Positions 1 through 11,714 of a stretch of DNA of 64,000 nt are shown one piece after another. The notes under the pieces were generated by a model. It did no database searches. It was not told where the DNA came from and saw only the letters and a list, made by a program, of their open reading frames with translations. The stretch is from Conchocele bisecta (lineage: Eukaryota; Mollusca; Bivalvia; Lucinida; Thyasiridae): the NCBI GenBank assembly GCA_029237695.1, contig CM055275.1, positions 10,490,899 to 10,554,898 on the forward strand. The letters are read 5' to 3'. Within the stretch, counting starts at the first letter, position 1. Each line of letters opens with the position of its first letter. A program made the position numbers and the translations under genes.

Positions 1-52
1 ACCTGTCCACTAACCTACTATTCTCTATCTATTTTCCTTATTTCTCAACCAA

Positions 53-123
53 AGTATATGTTGTGACCACTCATTTGAACCGTCTCGGCGAGACGGTTCA
101 AATGAGTGGTCACAACATATACT
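53..123. repeat. 71-bp near-perfect palindrome (fold-back family 1)
   Basis: AGTATATGTTGTGACCACTC...CCGTCT / AGACGG...GAGTGGTCACAACATATACT with a 5-bp loop. Further copies are at 3689, 3966, 14880, 15161, 31492, 31667, 49148, 51187 and 54315, with degenerate ones at 7655 and 38775. Confidence 0.9.
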
Positions 124-154
124 TCTGATGAGAAATAAAGAAATTCTTGAGCCT

Positions 155-495
155 GTCAGATTTCACTTTAAACTGTGGTCCCGTCTCTATATGACCCTAG
201 CTGTTGCTGGGACGTTACACCCATTCACTTTCACTTTTCATAGTATTTCCATCCCACTGGTCTGTCGGATGAGACTTTAAACTGTGGTCCCATCTCTATA
301 TGACCTTAGCTGTTGCTGGTGAATGTTGTTAAACCCATTCACTTTCACTTTCAAACCTCACATTCTGCATCAAAAATACGTTCATAGTATTTCCATCCCA
401 CTGGTCTGTCGGATGAGACTTTAAGCCGTGGTCCTGTCTCTATATGACTCTAGTAGCTGTTGGTGTGACGTTAAACCCATTCACTTTCACTTTTT
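155..495 (+). repeat. Three copies of a SINE-tail-like repeat
   Basis: TCTATATGACC(C/T)TAGCTGTTG followed by GTTAAACCCATTCACTTTCAC occurs three times with ~110-165 bp spacing; the core resembles the GACCTTAGCTGTTGATAG tails seen elsewhere in the window. Confidence 0.6.
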
Positions 496-639
496 TTATG
501 CATTATAGCTACTGTACATTATTTATGCATGTGATGTTGCAGCAAGGATATAATTATATATTTCCATTTGACATTGAGGGACGCACTAAAGTGATCTGTG
601 ATGAACATGAATTTTCACTTAACCCTTACAATGCAGAAT

Positions 640-750
640 TTATGTCGTCTGCTGAATATTTTTAATTTTTCCATTTTTCTCATAAAAAAAATTGGTTTGG
701 CACCATGTTTTTACTGAGAGAAAAGACAAACTATGAATTATCAGCAGACG
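640..750. mobile_element. TIR element, TGTCGTCTGCTG family
   Basis: TGTCGTCTGCTG at 642 and a diverged inverted CAGCAGACGA near 743-752, preceded by TTAACCCTTACA. The same ends recur at 41563, 42347, 42561, 53976 and 55388. Confidence 0.55.
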
Positions 751-797
751 AGTCCGTCCATTCTAGAGCAAGGGGAGTAGTGTGATTGTGGATATAT
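751..797 (+). pseudogene. Decayed copy of the disintegrin exon (5' part)
   Basis: AGTCCGTCCATTCT matches the first bases of the exon at 3442, then after a deletion the frame reads G-E-stop-C-D-C-G-Y where the real exon has GEECDCGY. Four of the differences (GAC/GAT, TGC/TGT, GGG/GGA, TAC/TAT) are synonymous. It is directly followed by TCAATCAATC repeats and preceded by a TIR element ending CAGCAGACG. Confidence 0.7.
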
Positions 798-874
798 TCA
801 ATCAATCAATCAACCAACCAACCACTCGCACAACCAACCAGTCACTCGATCAATTAATACCTCCCATATGGCCA

Positions 875-965
875 GTAGCTGATTTCATCCAAATTGCAAA
901 TTATACTTTGAGCGAGAAATTTTCAATTTATGGATAAATTTATTATTTTTGATTATACTGGATTT
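875..965. mobile_element. Truncated GTAGCC-TIR MITE
   Basis: GTAGCTGATTTCATCCAAAT...CTTTGAGCGAGAAATTTTCAA matches one end of the 1694-1994 element; the rest is missing. Confidence 0.6.
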
Positions 966-1693
966 ATCCTGCTTATCGGACAAATGAAAATACCATTTGT
1001 TTGATCAGAATTTGCATAAAATACATCTAAGTCACGCAGGTGGTTGCTGTTTCCATGCCAGTGTGAAGAATATATTGCCAAGGTAAACATTTTAGTAATA
1101 TTTGCTGAAAATATTCCTCAACTATGTCCACAAGTTGTTTACACCATCAAAAGTCTCGCGGCTTGTAATCGAATGTGCCCATTACGTCATTTCTGAGTTG
1201 TTCTATAAATAAATAAAATCTATAAATACATTGTTTTCCAAGAAGCGAATGGTAATTGTTTTTCTGCAGGACTACACAACTCTGTTTACACTGGCTTACA
1301 AGCGATAAAATTGTGATTTCATGTTGAGAATACAAGTTATAAGACGAGTATATGTTTGTCCGGATAACTGATTGTCGATGTTAATTTTGGGGCAATCTTA
1401 CGATTGATCATCTGACCCGATTTTAAGCGAGACAGATGGCACAGTTTGCTAAATAGTTTACATGCGTTGAGAAAGCAAGAACCGACGATTGTTCTGTGAA
1501 AAGTTTATGCCCACAGCTGCTATTTTAAGAAAAATATCATTAAAAAACTGCTATTTTTGTCCGATAATCTAGAGGATCCCTGTACAGTTGTTAGTTCTGT
1601 ATGGTAAAGTAACAAAAGTAGGTCAAATAAATGTACATTGTAGTTTCGACACAAGGTAATTTAGGTGACAAATCCGACGATTTTGACACACCT
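966..1693. other. No gene seen
   Basis: AT-rich intronic DNA between repeats; short ORFs only, no splice-flanked conserved segment recognised. Confidence 0.5.
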
Positions 1694-1994
1694 GTAGCCT
1701 ATTTCACCAACATTGCAAAGTATACTTATCTAGCAAAGTATACTTTGAGGGAGAAATTTTAAATTTTAGGATAAATTTATTAATTTTTATTATACTGAAT
1801 TTATTACATTATCACAGCCATTTTGGCTGTGATAATGTAATAAATTCAGTATAATAATTCTGCATATTTGTAATCATCAAATATATGCAGTCGTTAGTTA
1901 TGAAATAATGCATTTCAGGAAAAATAAATGATTACTACCTCAAAGTATACTTTGCTAGGTAAGTATACTTTGCAATTTTGGTGAAAGCGACTAC
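1694..1994. mobile_element. GTAGCC-TIR MITE, ~300 bp
   Basis: Ends GTAGCCTATTTCACCAACAT and ...GGTGAAAGCGACTAC; internal palindrome TTACATTATCACAGCC around a TTTTGG centre. Family copies: 39450-39754, 43560-43970, 57827-58078, 60832-61110, 63421-63725. Non-autonomous. Confidence 0.85.
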
Positions 1995-2023
1995 ATGTCA
2001 TTTGTTTAATTGTCACCTTACTG

Positions 2024-2255
2024 TTAACCCTTTCACCCCTAAGTAACTGGAATGGATTTTGATATGTTAATGTTACAACCAATCCAATCGTCAGAAAATG
2101 ATTTTCAGACAAGTCCATTTATGAAAAGGGGGTGTGTTTTGTTCTCAAAAATATGAATATTTCTTTCAAAAAGTGCAGATCCTGATGAGACGGCTCGTAA
2201 CATATGCACTGTTTGCATAAACCGCTAATGTGGGCTTTCGGGTTCAAACGGTTAA
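2024..2255. mobile_element. TTAA-flanked MITE (piggyBac-like ends)
   Basis: TTAACCCTTTCACCCC at one end, GGTTAA at the other; the interior is an inverted, diverged copy of the elements at 23974-24229 and 29129-29375. Confidence 0.65.
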
Positions 2256-2273
2256 ACAGACAGAAATCCTGAT

Positions 2274-2592
2274 TTATCCAGTCAACACTGTGTATGTGCC
2301 GTGAAACACGGTGCAGTGAAACATTTTTGATATCCTGTCAATACGACCTAATCACTGCGTATGAATATGTGCGGTTGTAATACTAGTCGATTCTCTGATT
2401 TTGAGGATGTGGCTGGAGTTATTTTTTGCATTTTAAAGCTACATGTATTGTAGTGTTGACGGGATAAATAGAATAGTAGGTTAGTGCAGTGAATGGGAAA
2501 AAATATCTGGCACGGCAGAGCCTCGCCCATCCCGTTTCCTAAGCCTTGCCAGATATGTTTTCCCATTCACAGCAATAGCCTACTACTCATTG
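2274..2592. repeat. Fold-back repeat TTTATCC.GTCAACAC family
   Basis: TTATCCAGTCAACACTG at the left, TGTTGACGGGATAAA in the middle, then TAGAATAGTAGGTTAGTGC facing GCCTACTACTC. Related: 31245-31800, 49045-49400, 54270-54470, 57325-57597. Confidence 0.7.
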
Positions 2593-3412
2593 TCGCGCCT
2601 GCTTTAGCAGAGGCGCGACTATAGTCGGCGCTTTTTCTGTCGTCGTCCGTTTTTTTTGTAAGGCAAATGCGTTAAAGTTATTGTTTCTTCACAATATCTC
2701 TTTAACCCCTTGCCAGACTTTGATAATATTTTGCATCAATGTTTGTCATGGGATGATGCTTCATTACACACACCCCCACATCCAAATTCTGAAAGTCAAG
2801 GTCATTTATTTACTTGTAATGTTCACCGGTTTTGTAACAGAAATGCGTTAAAGTTATTGTTTTTCCACAATATCTCTTTAACCCCTTGCCAGACTTTGAT
2901 AATATTTCTCATCAATGTTTGTCTAGGAATGATGCTGCATTACGCACACCCCCACATCAAAATTTTGAAGGTCAAGGTCATTTATTTCCTTGTAATGTTC
3001 ACGGTTTTTTTGTGTAACAGAAATGCGTTAAAGTTATTGTTTTTTCACAATATCTCTTTAAACCCCTTGCCAGACATTGATAATATTTCACATCAATGTT
3101 TGTCTAGGGATGATGCTTCATTACGCACACCCCCACATCCAAATTCTCAAGGCCAAGGTTATTTATTTACTTTCAATGTTCACCGGTTTTGTAACAGAAA
3201 TACGTTAAAGTTATTGTTTTTTCACAATATCTCTTTAACCCCTTGCCACACTTTGATAATATTTCACATCAATGTTCGTCTAGGGATGATGCTTGATTAC
3301 GCACACCCCCACATCCAAATTCTGAAGGTCAAGGTCATTTATTTACTTTAATGTTCACGTTCAAATGCCTCGGCAGGCGTGACACCGCTTCCATGGCGGA
3401 ATTCTTGTTTTA
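2593..3412 (+). mobile_element. Hairpin plus ~170-bp tandem array (type A)
   Basis: Starts with the hairpin GTCGCGCCTGC/GCAGAGGCGCGAC and TATAGTCGG, then four ~170-bp units (GCGTTAAAGTTATTG...AAGGTCAAGGTCATTTA), ending GGCGGAATTCTTGTTTT. Exon 1 of the window begins 30 bp after its end. Same family at 10577-11245. Confidence 0.8.
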
Positions 3413-3441
3413 ACCAGTCAATCAATCAATTTCCCCCACAG

Positions 3442-3598
3442 AGTCGGGTCCATTCTGTGGCAACAATCTAGTAGAAGTCGGTGAAGAGTGTGACTGCGGG
3501 TACACGGACCAGTGCAAAGATAAATGTTGTAACAGCCGTAGCAATATAGCCGGGCAAAACGAATTCATGTGTAAACGTCCCGAAGACAAAGATTGCAG
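3442..3598 (+). CDS. ADAM10: ADAM10-like disintegrin-domain exon (internal)
   Basis: Exon 1 of this window, entering in phase 1 after a CCCCCACAG acceptor and leaving in phase 2 at TGCAG|GTAATA. It encodes 51 complete codons beginning [20 protein letters not shown], followed by TDQCKDKCC and ending KRPEDKDC. This is the start of the ADAM10 disintegrin domain: human ADAM10 has [17 protein letters not shown] at the same place. The cysteine spacing (C-D-C, C..C-C) is intact, so the domain should fold. ADAM10/Kuzbanian is a type I membrane sheddase that cleaves Notch and many other ectodomains at the cell surface; its disintegrin and cysteine-rich parts bind substrate and tetraspanin partners. 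The catalytic exons with the zinc motif are not in the window and must lie upstream. Family assignment is from conserved motifs; splice sites are seen, usage is inferred. Confidence 0.93.
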
Positions 3599-3688
3599 GT
3601 AATAACAATGTTAGCCCATTATAGGTCCGATACAATCACAGTAGTATGAATGTTCCCCCCCGCTATTTTCTCTACTTCTTTTCAAAAG

Positions 3689-3755
3689 TATATGTTGTTA
3701 CCACTCATCTGAACCATCTCGGTGAGACGGTTCATATGAGTGGTAGCAACATATG
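3689..3755. repeat. Fold-back palindrome family 1
   Basis: GTATATGTTGTTACCACTC / GAGTGGTAGCAACATATG arms around CATCTCGGTGAGACGG; sits in a ~270-bp unit with the exon-1 donor. Confidence 0.85.
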
Positions 3756-3841
3756 GATTTATGAATAAATAAACAAAATAATCAGATTTTTTTCAATAAA
3801 AAGTACCTGTGTTGTGTGTATCCATAAATGTCGATAGATTA

Positions 3842-3875
3842 ACATGTGTAGACGTCCCTCTAGCGTACAGTGCAG
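3842..3875 (+). pseudogene. Copy of the 3' end and donor of the disintegrin exon
   Basis: ATGTGTAGACGTCCC...TGCAG|GTGATAACAATG aligns to ATGTGTAAACGTCCC...TGCAG|GTAATAACAATG of the exon ending at 3598, and homology runs on into the intron (GTTAGCCCATTATAGG..). Encodes MCRRP. Confidence 0.8.
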
Positions 3876-3965
3876 GTGATAACAATGTTAGCCCATGATA
3901 GGCCAGATACACTCACAGTAGTATGAATGTTTCCCCCCGCTATTTTCTCTACTTCTTTTCAAAAG

Positions 3966-4032
3966 TATATGTTGTTACCACTCATCTGAACCGTCTCGGT
4001 GAGACGGTTCATATGAGTGGTAACAACATATG
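3966..4032. repeat. Fold-back palindrome family 1
   Basis: Second unit of the ~270-bp duplication; arms TATGTTGTTACCACTC / GAGTGGTAACAACATA. Confidence 0.85.
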
Positions 4033-4230
4033 GATTTATGAAGAAATAAAGAAAATAATCAGATTTTTTTCAATAAAAAGTACCCGTGTTGTGTGTATCC
4101 ATAAATGTCGATGTTTTTGTCTCGCCTGCTTTAGAGTGGTGCTACTATAGTCGGTTCTTTTTCCGTCGTCGGCGTCGTCCGGTTTTTGTCTCGCCCGCGA
4201 AGCTGAAAGCGAGACATAGGTTTTGCTTTT

Positions 4231-4459
<229 letters not shown>

Positions 4460-5730
4460 TTCAATGTTAAGTTTTCGTGTTATGGTCATTACTTCAACAC
4501 CTTATCAGCTACAGTCATCAAACTTTATACATACCTTTACTATGATATGTAGATGAATATAGGACTATTAAAAAAAATTCCGGGCTCCAGGATCAAGGTC
4601 AAACTCTATTTCTTTCTATGCTACAAACTGAACATTAATGCATGAAGACACGTTTTCTCGTGCACACCTTACCTGTAGAGAGAACAATAGCCTTCTCCAG
4701 TTGAACACTTCTGCATGTGCAAGCATGTGCAAATTTCCAGCTTGACCACTAAATGTCCAGCTAAATTATTACAGGTAATTTATACAGGTACAGTCGAACT
4801 TGTGCTAACCACCACTTGTAATAAACGACCACCTGCTGTAAGCGACCGGTTTGAATCCCGCCCGCACCGAATTTCCCATAATAACGTACTTGCAATGAAC
4901 GACCACCTGCTGTCTGCGACCAGCGACCGTATAAATACGGCCCATTCCGTCAAAATACGACGCGTTTAACGACCGTCGGCGACTGTCAGCGCCCATGAAA
5001 ACACGGCTCGAAACACGGCTATAAACGTGGCTATAATCCATAAAACGTGTATTTAGCGTTCTATAAATAGACTGGTGTTTCAGCATTATCTGGGTCAGGG
5101 TATGGGATCACGTGTCTATTGTTTACACTGCAGCCCAAGGCAATCTCGCTTAAATCGTAAATTTCATTCATCAATATGACTTGCAGCGTAAACAATAGAT
5201 CACGTGACCCCACATCCTGAGATTATGCACGTATCAACCGCATGAATAGCAGGACACGTGACCATAGCATTATTTATTATCAATTAATCCGTTTAAGCGT
5301 CTGTTGATCGCGAGTAGTATACATTGTAATAAGCGTCTGTCTATCGCGAGCACTATACAACGTAATAAGCATGATTTTATAAATAACTCGTATGTTTAAT
5401 ACATTAATACATACAAGTTTGTATGTCATAGGCATTATTAATAATTACTTTAACTTCTGTTCAAATGACATGATTTTATATGGGTCCGTTGCTAATGGAA
5501 TTCCCGCAATAGTTGGTAACCGAAATGCGAATGATACCAGCATAACCCGTACAGTACCAGTACCCACCCGTGCATGTCCCGAAATTTATAACGCGGTCGG
5601 ATTCGATCGCGGTTTGAAATCTTGGACCCCGACACGACCGCGTTATTAATGGAGCTGCAGTGTATTCAAACTTATGTTTTCCATTGTACATGTTATTACT
5701 TTAATAAACATACATATATGTGTATACATG
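4460..5730. other. No gene; low-copy repeats
   Basis: Contains an ACAGTCGAACTTGTGCT repeat end (4793), an inverted repeat with GATCACGTG...TGTTTAC / GTAAACAATAGATCACGTG (about 5105-5202), and GCGTTATTAATGGAGCTGCAG near 5640 that recurs at 8240. No conserved protein seen. Confidence 0.5.
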
Positions 5731-6420
5731 TTATTGTATCCCCCGGACTCCGTCGGGGGATACTATGGATTTGACAGCGCGCCGCGTCCGCGTCCGCCGC
5801 AGACACTTCTTGTCCGGAGCATAACTCGAACACCCTTTGGAATATTTTCATGAAACTTCACACATGCATAGACCACGACCCGAAGGTGTGTCGCGCGCAA
5901 GAATGACAACTCTTGCATAGCTAATTTTTGAGTTATCTCCCTTTTTTGTTTCTCGCAATGATTTCGTGTCCGGAGCATAACTCCACCACCCTTTGGAATA
6001 TTTTCATGAAACTTTACACATGCATAGACCACGACCTGAAGGTGTGTCGCGCACAAGAATGACAACTCTTGCATAGCTAATTTTTGAGTTATCTCCCTTT
6101 TTTGTTTTGCGCACTGATTGACCATAACTCGACCACCCTTTGGAATATTTTTATGAAACTTAACACATTCAATTAGACCACGAACCGAAGGTGTGTCGTG
6201 CACAAGAATGACAACTCTTGCATAGCTAATTTTTGAGTTATCTCCCTTTTTTGTTTTCGCTCATTGATTTCCTGTCCGGAGCATAACTCGACCACCCTTT
6301 GGAATATTTTCATGAAACTTCACACATGCATAGACCACGACCCGGAGGTGTGTCGCGCACAAGAATGACAACTCTTGCGTAGCTAATTTTTGACTTATCT
6401 CCATTTTTGTTTTGCGCACT
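5731..6420 (+). mobile_element. Hairpin plus ~150-bp tandem array (type B)
   Basis: Hairpin ATCCCCCGGACTCCGTCGGGGGAT then four units TCCGGAGCATAACTCGACCA...GTGTGTCGCGCACAAGAATG. A diverged fifth unit is at 6715-6840. Confidence 0.8.
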
Positions 6421-8640
6421 CTACAAACTGGACAATAATGCATGAAGACCTGTTTTCTCGTCTGCTCTGTACACCTTTTCTCGTGTGCTCTGTACACCTT
6501 ACCTGTAGAGAGAACAAAAGAAACTGGGAGAACCATGGGCTAGCATGGGCTAGCATGTGCAGATGTCCAGTGCTTGACCACTGCTGACCAGGTAATTTAT
6601 ACAGGTAAATCACTACATTGGGTACTGTGTTGAAAATATTGTGGCATTAGTGCACCTGTGCAGATATATGTACATAAATATTGGACTATTAACAAATAAT
6701 TCTGCACTCCAGTAGCTTCACACATGCATAGACCCTAAAGGTGTGTCGCGCAAGATTGACAACTCTTGCATCACTAATTGTTTAGTTATCTCCCTTTGTC
6801 CGTCACCGATTTTCTCTCCGGAGCATAACTCGATCACCCTTTTTTCAAACTACTTGTGTATCTGGGGAGGGGGATACACATGCGCTTGTCGACAAGCGTC
6901 CATTTCTAGTTACTTGACTGTGTTGTCACTGTGTTGTTTTTGATATATCATCCGTGTACCCACTCCACATGGCTGTCCCTATTAAGAGACCACCTCTGTT
7001 AAGAGACCACTTTTGGCAGTTCCCTTGAGTGGTCTCCTAACACAAGTTTGACTGTAAATTATTATACCCCCCCGCAACGAGTTATGGGGGGGTATACTGG
7101 AGTCAGGTTGTCCGTCCGTCCGTCTGTCCGTCCGTCCAGGCACACATTAGGGTACTTATGTGGCTAGCCCAGGGCTGTACAAATCGGCACGCCCGACGCC
7201 CGGTTTTGGTCTCGGGCAAGTGGCTCTATGCTGAAAGTTAGTCCCGGGCAAGTCACTATTTTCCGTTGAAACGTCCCGCCACAAGCCTGTTTTCTTCACT
7301 AGACTAATCCTAAATTGTAACATTTCATCGATCGATAACGCCTAGGGCGTGTGTCGGCTTCCCTGTGGCGATACACACTTACACAGAAGCTGCTATACTG
7401 TGTATATAGCAAGAAAAGTGATATACTTTAGATTAATTTATTCGAATTTGAAAGCATAATCCCACCGACAATTCCGCATGAACTCTGAACTTTTCAACAC
7501 CATTTACGGAAAATATTTTCGAAATATCGGCGAAATATGGCGACAGATCTGCGTATAATCCAGAGTTTTTTTGTAATCCATTCCTTTCAGAATACACATT
7601 TACGGGTATGAAATTAATAAAAAAAATATTTTTATTTTTGTTATTTCTCAATGAAAGTATACGATGTGACCACTCATTTTAACCGTCTCGACGAGACGGA
7701 TTAAATGGTGGTCGCGGCATATACTTCTGAGCGCATAGAAGCAAAATATTTGTCTGCAAACATAAGCGTATCCTCGGCATGAAATGGGTTACTGCATGAT
7801 TGCCCCGTGATGCGATGATGAAAGTCGCACGTTCGCCACGTCTGTGGCACATCAAAAGGAGTGTTGACCAATCAGTAACATTTCAAAACATAGCCTAAAG
7901 GTCACACAGTTTACAGCCTCGTGCTGAATGAGGTCATACAATAAACACCTGTACACACAGCTGGGTGTATCGATGCACTGTATGCATATTAACATGATTA
8001 CCTGATTAAAGGTATTACATTTGCTAACATACTAATAATAATTGTTTCATGTACTTTGAATGTCGTTGTTTGAATAAACTTACAGAAATCACGAATCAAC
8101 TAATTACAGGATCACTACGACCTCCGACGATTTAAAAAAAAAAAATTCTTTGTTTTCCTTTTTCTTCTCTATTTTTTTAAATATTTGTTTGGGATCCACG
8201 AGAGACCCGCGTTATAATGGAGATCGCGCTATACGCGATCGCGTTATAATGGAGCTGCAGTGTAATTAGCGAATTAACAGCTGTTGCCAACAAACAAAAA
8301 CTGAAATTTCAAAAAGTTTATTATTTACCGTTCCGCGAACATACTGATAGACATTAAATATTGTAAATATAGACGTGATTTCATTTTCGAGACGGTCAAA
8401 TGAGTGGACTCCGTAATTTGATTCACAAAACGTCGATACATATGTGCTCGAAATTTTAGGACGCCGTGAGAAAACAAATCTTAAAAATGCCCATTACGTC
8501 GGTAAATTCAGACCCGGGGGTATAATGAAAATTGTTTGTGAAATTTTAATCAAACACGCTTGACTGACAACCCTATCCCTATCCTTTAACAAGTCCATAA
8601 CCCTGTGGGGCTAGTGGCTAATATGTGGCTAATATTTAAC
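6421..8640. other. No gene; repeat fragments
   Basis: Includes a hairpin ATACCCCCCCGC..GGGGGGGTAT with (GTCC)n at 7063-7140, a degenerate family 1 palindrome at 7655-7730, and GACCACTTTTGGCAG...TTTGACTGTA (6965-7055), one end of a TACAGTCAAACC element. Confidence 0.5.
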
Positions 8641-9800
8641 ATGTGATAAGCCACATAAGTACCCTAATGTAAGAACGTCCGTCCGTGTGTCCGTGCGTCC
8701 GTGCGTCCGTAAACTTAACATCAGAGAAATATTGTTATAACTTCTATTTCCTTCATCTAAAATGCTTGATATTTCACACATGCATTCCTGTAAGGCTCTA
8801 CTACCATGCTGTGCCAAATCCACGACTGTCCAACCCCCGCAGATCCCAAGGTCAAGGTCGAATACTTAGTCCGTAAACTTAACATCAGAGAAATATTGTA
8901 TAACTTCTATTTCCTTCATCTAAATGCTTAATATTTCACAACATGCATTCCTGTAAGGCTCTACTACTATGCTGTGCCAAATCCACGACCGTCCAACCCC
9001 CGCACATCCCAAGGTCAAGGTCAAATACTTAGTCTCTTTACAAAACTTAACATCAGAGAAATATTGTTATAACTTCTATTTCCTTCATCTAAAATGCTTA
9101 ATATTTCACACATGCATTCCTGTAAGGCTCTACTACCATGCTGTGCCAAATCCACGACCGTCCAACCCCCGCACATTCCGAGGTCAAGGTCAAATACTTA
9201 GTCTCTTTACAAAACTTAGCATCAGAGAAATATTGTTATAACTTCTATTTCCTTCATCTAAAATGCTTAATATTTCACACATGCATTCCTCTAAGGCTCT
9301 ACTACCATGCTGTGCCAAATCCACGACCGTCCAACCCCCGCTGATCCCAAGGTCAAGGTCAAATACTTAGTCTCTTTACAAAACTTAACATCAGAGAAAT
9401 ATTGTTCTAACTTCTATTTCCTTCATCTAAAATTCTTTATATTTCACACATGCATTCCTGTATGGCTCTAATACCATGCTGTGCCAAATCCACGACCGTC
9501 CAACCCCCGCTGATCCCAATATCAAGGTCAAATACTTAGTCTCCTTACAAAACTTAACATCAGAGAAATAAGTTATAACTTCTATTTCCTTCATTGAAAA
9601 TTCTTATTATTTCACTTGTGCATTCCTCTAAGGTTGTACTATCATGCTGTGACAAATCTACGACTGTCCAACCCCCGTTGATCCCAAGGTCAAGGTCACA
9701 TACTTAGTCTCTTTACAAAACTTAACATCAAAGAAATATGTTATAACTTCTATTTCTTTCATTGAAAATTCTTAATATTTCATATGCTCTGACAAATCCC
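8641..9800 (+). repeat. ~165-bp tandem array, about seven units
   Basis: Unit AACTTAACATCAGAGAAATA...CATGCATTCCTGTAAGGC...AAGGTCAAGGTCAAATACTT. Later units decay progressively. Preceded by GTCCGTCC tract near 8670. Confidence 0.9.
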
Positions 9801-9829
9801 CGCTGATCTCGAGGTCAACGTAACATACA

Positions 9830-10119
9830 TACCGTATAACCTCGAATTAACGCACCCCTCCTAATAAAACCAATAAACCCCCCCCCCCCCCCCCCCCAAA
9901 TAAAAAAAAATAAAATAAAATTTACCAATGACCGCCAGTTTCAAACACAAATCATCCTTAAATTCTTATTTGTGTTTGAAATTGGCAGTCCTTGGTAATT
10001 TATTTTTATTTTTATTTTTTACTGGCTAATAAATGCCCCCCCCCCCCCCCCCACCCCCCCCCCCCCCCCTTTTGTAAAATGTAACGCCTCCGGGGGCGTT
10101 AATTCGAGGTTATACGGTA
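9830..10119. mobile_element. TA-flanked TIR element with poly-C core
   Basis: TACCGTATAACCTCGAATTA at the left and its inverse TAATTCGAGGTTATACGGTA at the right (about 24-bp TIRs, TA ends, Tc1/mariner style); inside are two C runs and an inverted TTTCAAACACAAAT/ATTTGTGTTTGAAA. Confidence 0.75.
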
Positions 10120-10576
10120 GTCTCTTTACAAAACTTAACATCAGAGAAATTGGTTATAACTTCTATTTCCTTGCTCGGATCTGCTTCACATTTCACACAC
10201 TCATTGCTCCAATGGACCTCTACCACCCTGTGACAAATTCACGTTCATGCCGCTCGCGCTAATCCAGAAGCCCACACACTTGGAAATTTGTACATATTTT
10301 AGGGGTACCTGGGCCCACGCGGGGGGTATTCCGTAAGCCTCGCTTACTGACCAATCTAGTTATACCTGGGTATTACATTTCCGTAAACTGTGTTGACAAT
10401 ATTGTGGCAATATGTGGACCTGTGCAGATATGATATGTAGATAAATATAGGACTATTATAAAAATTCTGGGCTCCAGTAGCGAGCATTATTTTTTTGTTA
10501 ATTTTTTTTTTTAACTTTTTTTTCCATTTTTAGCCAGGTTTTTTTGGAGAAAAAAAAATCATTTTAAACTTTTTTG

Positions 10577-11245
10577 TCGTGCTGCTTTAGCAGAGGCACG
10601 ACTATAGTCGTCGTATTTTCCGTCGTCGTCGTCCGCGTCGTCATCGTCCGCGTCGCGTCGTCCGGTTTTTTTTGTAAGGCAAATGCGTTAAAGTTATTGT
10701 TTTTTCACAATATCTCTTTAACCCCTTGCCAGACATTGATAATATTTCACATCAATGTTTGTCTAGGGATGATGCTTCATTACGCACACCCCCACATCCA
10801 AATTATCAAGGTCAAGGTCATTTATTTACTTGTAATGTTCACCGGTTTTGTAACAGAAATATGTTAAAGTTATTGTTTTTTCACAATATCTCTTTAACCC
10901 CTTGCCAGACATTGATAATATTTCACATCAATGTTTGTCTACGGATGATGCTTCATTACGCACACCCCCACATCCAAATTCTCAAGGTCAAGGTAATTTA
11001 TTTACTTGTAATGTTCACCTGTTTTGTAACAGAAATGCATTAAAAGTTATTGTTTTTTCACAATATCTCTTTAACCCCTTGCCAGACTTTGATAATATTT
11101 CACATCAATGTTTGTCTAGGGATGATTATTCATTACGCACACTCCCACATCCAAATTCTCAAGGTCAAGGTCATTTATTTACTTGTAATGTTTACGGTCA
11201 AATGCCTCGGCAGGCGCGATACCACTTCCGTGGCGGAATTCTTGT
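10577..11245 (+). mobile_element. Hairpin plus ~170-bp tandem array (type A, second copy)
   Basis: GTCGTGCTGC/GCAGAGGCACGAC hairpin, GTC-rich tract, three units GCGTTAAAGTTATTG..., end GGCGGAATTCTTGT. Confidence 0.85.
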
Positions 11246-11337
11246 ACATGTATGATGAAATAAACAAAATAATCAGAATGTTTTCAATTAAAAGTACCGG
11301 TGGTGTTGTGTGTATCCATAAATGTCGTTAGATTAAC

Positions 11338-11369
11338 ATGTGTAGACGTGCCTCTAGCGTACAGTGCAG
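11338..11369 (+). pseudogene. Second copy of the disintegrin exon 3' end and donor
   Basis: Same MCRRP-encoding sequence with TGCAG|GTGATAACAATG donor and the same intron flank; followed by a truncated fold-back arm at about 11457. Confidence 0.78.
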
Positions 11370-11714
11370 GTGATAACAATGTTAGCCCATTAGAGGCCAG
11401 ATACAATCACAGTAGCATTCATTTTTTTACCCGCTATTTTCTCCATTTCTTTTCAAAAGTATATGTTGTTGCCACTCATCATTCATTTTTAGCTCGTCTA
11501 TTCGAAGAATAGTTAGAGCTTATGTTGTCACGTCGGCGTCGGCGTCACCGTCACGCCTTGGTTAAGGTTTTTAGTGAAGCTTGTATATGGAATACTACTG
11601 GCCCTACACCCACCATACTTGGACAACTTCATCTCCTAGTGATGTACATCAATAACCCCTGATCTATATTTGACCTTCACCTACATTTCATCTTCAATTA
11701 CTTAGTTAATTATA

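Noticed and set aside
2710..3351. 213-aa ORF in the 170-bp array
   Set aside because: Repeat translation in several frames; same peptide pattern appears at 10574-11255 from the other copy.
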